NCBI GenBank assembly: GCA_001910725.1
Contig: MJGA01000004.1
Span: forward strand, 2,046,001 to 2,110,000
Reading direction: 5' to 3'
From: Phanerodontia chrysosporium
Taxonomy: Eukaryota > Basidiomycota > Agaricomycetes > Polyporales > Phanerochaetaceae
DNA: 64,000 bases
Numbering within the stretch: position 1 is the stretch's first letter; each line of letters opens with the position of its first letter. The position numbers and the translations under genes were made by a program. The notes beneath the pieces were generated by a model that made no database searches, was not told where the DNA came from, and saw only the letters and a list, made by a program, of their open reading frames with translations. Shown one piece after another: positions 57,796-64,000 of this stretch.

Positions 57796-59163
57796 CTAGA
57801 CGAAGAAAGCGAAGGGCAAGAGCACAGCAGACACGACAAGGGTAAACATTTCGGAGCCGATCTTGGTGGCAGCGTTGGAGTTGTCCGTGGGCGAAGGCGA
57901 AGGAGTCCCACCGGATGACCCGGACAAAGTAGTCACTGCAGTCCGCGCAGACTGCGTTCCGCTGAATGTAGCCGTGATGGAGAACCCAGACGGCGTCGGC
58001 GTACCACTGGTCGGGCCTTGAGTCGCAACCGCTCCGATGCCACCCGTCTGTGGGCCGTTGTCCGGAACCTGCCATGCCACGTCAGACCCGAGACTGAGGA
58101 GAGCGGGCACGCATACTCACGGTCTGCTCGTTGCTACCGATGGCCTTTGCAGCCGCTACGAAAGCGGCGTTGGTTCGTCCTCCAGAAGTTGGGGCATTGA
58201 TGGTTCTGGTGAGCAGATTAGCAAACCGCTCGCAAGGTATGACGACCGACACTTACCCGACCATTCCAGCGCCACAGGCACCCGATGCCTTGGAAAGAAA
58301 TACACGGCTACGGAGTGCAAAGGTCAGCGGATGCACCAAAGTCAGAGTAACTGAAGTGTGGCTACTCACGAACAGACGTATTCGACACGAACACGGAGAA
58401 CGTCGTACCACCCTGCGTCAGGCCGGAATCGAATCCGCCACTGAGCGGCGAACAAGGACTCTCAAAGCTGGACTCCGTGACCGAATATGGCGTATCTCTG
58501 CTATCGTGTTAAAGCGTGCTCTCAGTGCAGTTCAATTCTACTCACTGAGGGAAAGCAAAGTGACCAAGGTGTTGTCGCCCACTTGGATGTCCGATGGGTC
58601 ATAAGACAAGCTTCGATCTGCGCTGACCTCGACCTAATGTACAAATTGACCATCAATCCTAACGCCTCGACCCGGTGGAGAAGAGCCCTACGATGAACTG
58701 CGACACGCCACCTCCAATAACAGTTCCCGGAGCTCCCTGCGCCGATACACCGTTCGCGCCACGCTGGCCGTTGGGCCGCCGTCGCCTCCGTTGCCCGCCG
58801 TCGCGCTTCCGCCGTTTGCAGAGCCGCCTGGACCTGCGGTTCCTCCAGGTCCACCGGTCGCGTTTCCACCATTGCCGCCATCGCCGCCGTTGAGCCCGTT
58901 CCGCCGTTTCCACCGTTCCCGCCCATGGCGTTGCCGCCATTCGCAGAGCCGCCAGGCCCTGCAAAACCACCGGATCCTCCAACGGCGTTCCCTCCGTTCC
59001 CTCCGTTCCCGCCTCCGCCATTACCGCCGTTCCCCGCTATAGCGTCCCCGCCATTCGCGTTCTGCCTGCCGAAGAGCCAGTGCTGGCCGTGTGCGCCGGG
59101 ATTGGCGATCGCGAGAGGGAGCAGCGTGAAGAGTATCAGCACATTCCAGAGCTGCAGCGTCAT
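57796..59163 (-). pseudogene. Secreted GPI-type cupredoxin-like protein with Gly/Asn linker; four apparent one-base losses
   Basis: First of three paralogues. Signal peptide MTLQLWNVLILFTLLPLAIA at 59163, a Gly/Asn-rich repeat linker, then (intron in phase after VSQFI) VEVSADRSLSYDPSDIQVG, the strand expected to read VTFAFP, DTPYSVTESSFESPCSPLSG, GGTTFSVFVSN, YFFSKASGACGAGMVG, NAPTSGGRTNAAFVAAAK, and a hydrophobic GPI-like end (LVVSAVLLPFAFFV). In related proteins a single cupredoxin domain with His/Cys positions may bind copper; here the Cys is kept in GACGAG. The conserved reading needs one extra base near 58895, 58768, 58557 and 58294, so the printed frame is broken. TATA box at 59199-59206. 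Confidence 0.65.
58690..59060 (-). repeat. Degenerate Gly-Gly-Asn coding repeat
   Basis: Minus-strand codons cycle through GGN, GGS and GGA units (for example NGGNGGGGNGGNGGNAVGG). Plus-strand equivalents give CCG/CCA-rich open frames that should not be annotated. The repeat forms the linker of the first cupredoxin gene; the two other paralogues have a short Ser/Thr linker instead. Confidence 0.75.
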
Positions 59164-59770
59164 GTTTTGTGGGTTATGTCGCCGGCGACGGGCCCGGCTC
59201 TTATATACAGTCTTCAAACACATAGGGTCTCGCTTGGCTTTGCAAGCCGAGACCTCTCGTGAGGAACGGAGGTGGAGGGCCCCCTAGGTGGCACCGCACA
59301 TTTTCGCAAGTGAGCGCGCCGAGGGACTGTGCCTGCGGCTGCGGCCCCCGCATTGCGGAGGATAATGCTGTCCAGAAACCCTTCGGAACGCCTGAAACAT
59401 TGGATTCGAAATGCCAATATGTGCTCGCAATGAACCCCACATGCTCGTGCACGATCGAGGTGACAGGGCGAGACGGGCGCCCGACTGCGCGCCCCCTCTC
59501 CCTCGATGTTACTATGGCCCGGTAGCGGCTCTTTCGGAGGTTTGGGACCGTCTGTTCCAGGTGACCGGTTCGGCGATACGGGCCCTCCAGGGGCGCGATA
59601 CGAACGTTTACGATCTCTGTTTAGGGCGGTAACCAGATGTATAAAGGAACCGCAGCAGCTAGTGTATAATATAGGAGCCTATGCACATGTCCGGTACGTG
59701 CGGGAACCTTAAATCATTCTGAGAGGGAAAGGGGAAAATGAACGAAAATGTCTGCAGAAAGAGCCGATAT
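59164..59770 (-). promoter_or_regulatory. Promoter of cupredoxin gene 1 with TATATAAG
   Basis: On the minus strand TATATAAG sits at about 59199-59206, some 40 nt before the start codon. The rest of the interval is the 3' flank of the second cupredoxin gene; no other gene. Confidence 0.55.
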
Positions 59771-60795
59771 CTAGAGATAGAGAGCAAAGAAACTGGCAAC
59801 AACGCTTAGGAGGCCCAAAGCGCTGCTTGAGCCAAGGTGCGCGGCACCGTTGGAGCCTGACGTAGGACTTGGGCTAGTGCTAGACGAGCTTGAAGAGCTG
59901 GATCCGGAAGTCGACGACGGTGCCGCGACGGATGGCGTACCACTTGTAGGGCCAGCAGTGGCGACGGCACCGACTCCACCAGTTTGTGGGCCATTGTCTG
60001 GGACCTGAGGAGCGAATGTAAGATGACGCGATATTTTGAGCAGATACTGGATTCTTACCGTCGACTCGCTGGAGCCAATCGCCTTTGCGGCATTGATGAA
60101 GGCGTCTGTGCTGCCGTTGCCACTAGCGGGAGCGTTGATTGTGCTATGACATCCGTTAGTAAAAGCACGAAGCGTTAAGAAGGAGAGGAGATATGCTCAC
60201 CCGACCATGCCGAAACCGCAGTGACCGGGGAACTTGCACATAAAATAGATAGCTGAGGAACGTCGCCATGTGAGTAATCGATGAGCGGGGGCGTTAACTA
60301 GCGTACTTACGGGTGCTGTCATCCGTAACGTTGACGGAGAAAGTGGTCCCAGTAGTTATGCCGGAGTCAAACCCACCCTGCAACGGAGTGCAAGGGTCAT
60401 TGAAGGTCGACTCTGTCACGGAATGTGGTTGGTTCCTGCGAGCAATCTCGATCAGGGAAAGCTTGTCATCCATGTGGCAATTTCCACGTACGAGGGGAAC
60501 ACGAAGGTGATCAGCGTCCCGACAGAGGCGTTGATGTTAGATGGCGAGTAGGTAAGCCCACTCTGAGCGACTTGCACCTATGACAGGAGCGTCAGCTGCG
60601 ACCTTAATGGCATAATTGCAACATAAGTCCTACCAGGATCTGACCGACGGCATCTGTGGTCCCGGTTGCAGAGCTTCCTTCAGCGGATGACGAACTTGTG
60701 GCAGAGGTACTAGTCGGACCGGGAGCTGGGCCGTATCCACCGTATTGTCCCAAGACAGCAGGGATCAAGGCGAGGGCGAGGGCGGACTTATACAT
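59771..60795 (-). CDS. Secreted GPI-anchored cupredoxin-like Ser-rich protein (paralogue 2)
   Basis: MYKSALALALIPAVLGQYGG at 60795 is a signal peptide, followed by a Ser/Thr linker. The cupredoxin domain reads VQVAQSGLTYSPSNINASVG, TLITFVFP, HSVTESTFNDPCTPLQGG, FDSGITTGTTFSVNVTD, STPIYFMCKFPGHCGFGMVG, INAPASGNGSTDAFINAAK, and QTGGVGAVATAG. The MCKFPGHCGFGM segment keeps the Cys/His/Met-type blue-copper ligand pattern. A Ser-rich stalk and a hydrophobic end (LGLLSVVASFFALYL) predict GPI anchoring. Five introns at positions shared with its neighbours indicate tandem duplication. Frame intact. TATA-like ATAAATA near 60881. Confidence 0.88.
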
Positions 60796-61697
60796 CTTGC
60801 GATAGGAGTGGCTTGAAGCTCGACAGAGGGCTTATGGGTACTCAAGAGGTGAGGTGAAGGGGCAGTGAGCCCGCCCGGCCTATTTATCGTTTCATCGCGA
60901 GTCCCGCAAGGCTAACGCAAGGAACGCTGCGCAGCAGCCTGCACGATCCTCTCATGCAGCGTCGAATCTGCAGCACGCCGCGCAGCTGCGGTTTTAACGT
61001 CCTCGATCCCGTGGAGAGGCATTTTCGTACACCTGAAACGCAGGACCGCAATATCGGATGTGCCTGTGCTAGACACTCGTGCTGGATCGGTGCGCCAACA
61101 GCTCGGGATCGAGGCGAGAACGACCGCAAGCATGCTGATTTTCCCACCAGCACGGATGGCGTCCGTTTCACTAAGTCGACTAGCGACTGCAGGCGTGATG
61201 ACGTGCAGCGGCCGGCGGTATCGCGCAGGCTTGACGGTCGCAACCTGTCAGCAAATTTCACGAAGTTGCTGTATGACAGACGGTCGCCAGCGGCTGCACT
61301 CAATCTAACTACCATCGAGCATCAGGTCAGCAGCCGTAACCGCAGCAACACGGAATCAACACACCTCATGAGGACGGGTTGAACAACCTCAAACGTGGTG
61401 AGGATGCTCGATTGACGATGCCGTCGGCATCAATCTTTGACTCCGACAAACCCCGCTTCGACGACTCCTCGACATCAGCGCGGGGCTCCGCGGCTCCATT
61501 TGGGAACGGTTTCGCAGGGGCAGCGTGGGCGAATGAAAAACGACGGCGCCGTAAATCTTTCTCGCTAAGGACTCTGTGCGTCACCGAGGGTATGAACGAG
61601 CATGGATATGTCCAAAGAACATCTACATGAAGCTTCATAAAATTTAGAGGGACGTCTACGCTCGGACTCGGGTAACAGACACGAGGGGAAGGTGTGT
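60796..61697. other. Intergenic between cupredoxin genes 2 and 3
   Basis: Promoter of gene 2 (ATAAATA on the minus strand near 60881-60887) and 3' flank of gene 3. Several short frames in the middle, none supported. Confidence 0.35.
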
Positions 61698-62640
61698 CTA
61701 GAGGGCAATGGCGAAGATGCCAGCAACAATGCCGAACGCCGCGAGGCCGTTGTTGATGACCAGCGATGCGGCACCCGAGGTACCGCCAGAGCCACCAGAG
61801 CTGGGGCTTGGGCTGGCTCCCGACGATGTGGGGGCAGCACCGCCGCTGAACGAGGGAGTGCCAGTCGTTGGGCCAGCAGTCGCAACAGCACCGACACCAC
61901 CAGTCGCTGGGCCGTTGTCTTGGACCTGTAAGGAAGGCCGTTAGCAAAGAACATAGCACGCAGGTGTGCGCAGGTACTGACAGTCTGCTCGCTGGAGCCG
62001 ATTGCGAGGGCCGCGGACATGAAGGCAGAGTTCGTGCCGTTGCCACTCGACGGCGCGTTAATGGTGCCAACCATGCCGGCACCACAGTGCGTTGGGGCCT
62101 TGCAGAAGAAGTAGACGGCTGGAGGAGATGTTAGCCCGGTTCAGACTCTGTGTACTGCGTGTACTCACGGGTGCTGGCGTCAGTGACGTTGACCGAGAAG
62201 GTCGTGCCAGTCGTCAGGCCAGAGTCGAAACCACCTGCCATGGGCGTGCATGGGTCGGCGAACGTCGACTGGGTAACGGAGTGCTGGATTGGCCTGTCGA
62301 GGTTGTTAACTATCATAGTCCACACATTAGCAAAATGAGATGCTTACGACTGGAAGCTGAACGTGATTATTGTGCCAACTGGCGCCTGAATGTCGGCGGG
62401 CGAGAAGGAGAAGCCCCCGTTACCGACTTGAACCTGTCAAGCGTCTCAATTAGAAACTAATGCAAGACGTGCGTGAAAAATTCTCACGATCATCTGGTTC
62501 GTGTTCGACGCCGTAGACGATGGAGAGCTGGCCGACGAGGAGGACGTGGGAGCGGGCCCTGGAGCAGGTCCATAGCCGTATTGGGGGCTGGAGAACGCGA
62601 GGGGGAGAAGGGCAAAAGCGGCAGCAGCCTTGAACATCAT
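61698..62640 (-). CDS. Secreted GPI-anchored cupredoxin-like Ser-rich protein (paralogue 3)
   Basis: MMFKAAAAFALLPLAFSSPQ (62640) is a signal peptide. YGYGPAPGPAPTSSSSAS parallels the YGGYGPAPGPTST of paralogue 2. The domain follows: VQVGNGGFSFSPADIQAPVG, IITFSFQ, IQHSVTQSTFADPCTPMAGG, TTFSVNVTD, STPVYFFCKAPTHCGAGMVG, INAPSSGNGTNSAFMSAALA, and ATGGVGAVATAG. The end INNGLAAFGIVAGIFAIAL predicts GPI attachment. CKAPTHCGAGM keeps the putative Cys, His and Met metal ligands. Five introns match paralogue 2. TATAAG lies at about 62705-62710, some 65 nt upstream. Intact. Confidence 0.9.
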
Positions 62641-64000
62641 CGCGTACGTCGAATCGTGAGGGGGGAGTGGGTATCCTGTCCTTCGCTTGGAATCTCCTCA
62701 CGGTCTTATACTCGACCGTAGGAACGAGCGTCGAAGGGTGTGGGAAGTGCTGCCTGATGCAAAAATGTCTCACCAGAGGCATTTCCGTCTAGATACGCAG
62801 CGCAGCGCGAACCTGGGAACACGGTGCTTCCGCAGTTCCCTGTCCTGTTGGATGAGGACGTTGTGAGCATGACAGTATGACCGCGGGAATTATCTCACAT
62901 AGCAGGCGGGTTTGTTCACAGAGCGGTCACCGGATTTCAAGAGGCTGTAACCACGCCTGCAAGAAGCCTCAGCAGATGGGAACGCTCTATTTCATGGAGC
63001 TATACATACGCCATGATACTCACAGGCATGAGAACCTCGCGGGCTGTTCTAGCGTGTCAGAGAGACTTTCTCCATCAAAACGCTGGTACTGGCGTGGCGA
63101 TACAACATTGCCAGTAGCCGACAGAATAACAAGGCAGAAGTGTGCGTATGGTCCGCGCTGATGTTCTGCCCTGCGCGGGTGGTGAGAGCAACACCAATCG
63201 CCGCGGGAATAACCACAAAGCCCGAGGCGCCTGATTCCAGATCCGAGCGGAGATCGAACCCAGCACGGGTATCCACAACAGGCAGGTGCAGTAGCGCGCG
63301 TCCTCCAAAGTGTGTCGCCGCATCGGATGCTTTCGCTCTCAAGCTTTCTCGTGAGACATCGTCCAATGCGGACACCTGAGACTTTACTGCTGTATTCGGC
63401 CTATCCCTGAACGTCTCTACCTATCATGATTCCATCCGCAGCATATAGGGTGCTCTACTGCGCTCACAACGTGGCGCAGAACGTGGACGAGCACACCACG
63501 GTGATCATTCTTCGACGTCTCAAACTCGAGGCAGAAGAACCTGACCGACTTCATCTAGATGTACCCGTCGAGGTGAAATTACCGAGCACGCCGAGGCATG
63601 TACGGGACTGCCTCGATCGCTGCTGCGCGATCGCACAAATGTCGCACCGCACCACCGTGCCACCACCGTGCTAGGAACGACGACTGCGCAGCGTGCGCTG
63701 AGGCAGCCCGTTCCTGCAGTCTGCCATGCTGCTTTCCCAACGTATCGCGGATGAACGGCGCCAGATGAGAAATCTGGACCAAAGCTGACGGTTGCAACGG
63801 CGCGCGCACCGCCGTGGGAAGGGCCGCAGTACGTGTTCGAGGGTGCTTACACGAACTCGACTCACGCAACATGACATATCCAGTCCGTTATCGCGCGTGG
63901 TAGGACGACGAGATCGTGAGTATCTAGGCTTGGATGATCCTTACATGGAATTCCGATCCTAGCTGGAGAGATGCGGGGTTTCGTCGCGGGCCGCAGGTCG
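62641..64000. other. Distal 1.3 kb without a supported gene
   Basis: A minus-strand frame at 63049-63375 (MSALDDVSRESLRAKASDAA) reads somewhat protein-like but has no recognised family. Frames at 63426-63674 (+) and 63579-63872 (-) overlap and are probably chance. No transposon or RNA gene seen. Confidence 0.3.

Noticed and set aside
58791..59287. Pro/Phe-rich plus-strand frames resembling PPFPP repeats
   Set aside because: Complement of the Gly/Asn repeat; the minus strand has signal peptide, TATA box and family domains.
63235..63275. tRNA-like GGTTCGATCTC on the minus strand
   Set aside because: No matching T stem, acceptor stem or anticodon arm could be paired around it.
1..64000. Search for CRISPR arrays, insertion sequences, LTRs, rRNA and biosynthetic clusters
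   Set aside because: No regularly spaced repeats, terminal repeats with transposase, rRNA cores or adjacent biosynthetic enzymes were seen.

Overview
This window is nuclear DNA of a filamentous basidiomycete, most likely an Agaricomycete. The evidence is gene style: intron-rich genes with roughly 50-70 nt GT..AG introns, very short intergenic spaces, GC-rich codons, and protein families typical of mushroom-forming fungi (extracellular Ser-rich cupredoxins, a TmpA-like membrane protein, several basidiomycete-type proteins of unknown function). There is no CRISPR array, operon or recognisable transposon. Exon joints were inferred by eye from splice sites and protein continuity, so gene spans are firmer than individual splice sites.

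1-23 kb is rich in genome-duplication and division genes: CAF-1 large subunit (cut by the window start) and an RFC small subunit sharing a 176-bp divergent promoter that holds an ACGCGT box; mitochondrial assembly factor Cbp4; Tma20/MCT-1; an SRR1-like protein; an acidic unknown protein; APC/C subunit Cdc27; chaperonin CCT1/TCP1; an MIT/coiled-coil protein; Mog1; and kinetochore Ndc80.

23-34 kb is more accessory: a secreted type-B carboxylesterase, an intradiol-dioxygenase-like gene with an in-frame TGA, two gene-poor stretches, a TmpA-like membrane protein and an ERI1-like exonuclease with an N-terminal membrane anchor and a GC-AG intron.

34-45 kb is compact housekeeping: Cms1, mitochondrial ribosomal protein mL60 (MRPL31) divergent from SF3A1, a Ubc6-type E2 divergent from Mrp10/mS37, ATG8, a four-pass membrane protein and a tRNA-Val(UAC).

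45-64 kb holds a Ser/Thr-rich single-pass surface protein, a Rad57-like recombinase, a frameshifted nucleotidyltransferase-like gene, HID1, an unknown basic protein and three tandem secreted cupredoxin genes with TATA promoters. The last 1.3 kb has no supported gene.

The most striking pattern is eight apparent one-base losses, all in the same direction and at least six beside 3-4 nt homopolymers, concentrated in three dispensable-looking genes. This may be pseudogenization or systematic under-calling in the assembly. I did not find a convincing new multi-gene system.
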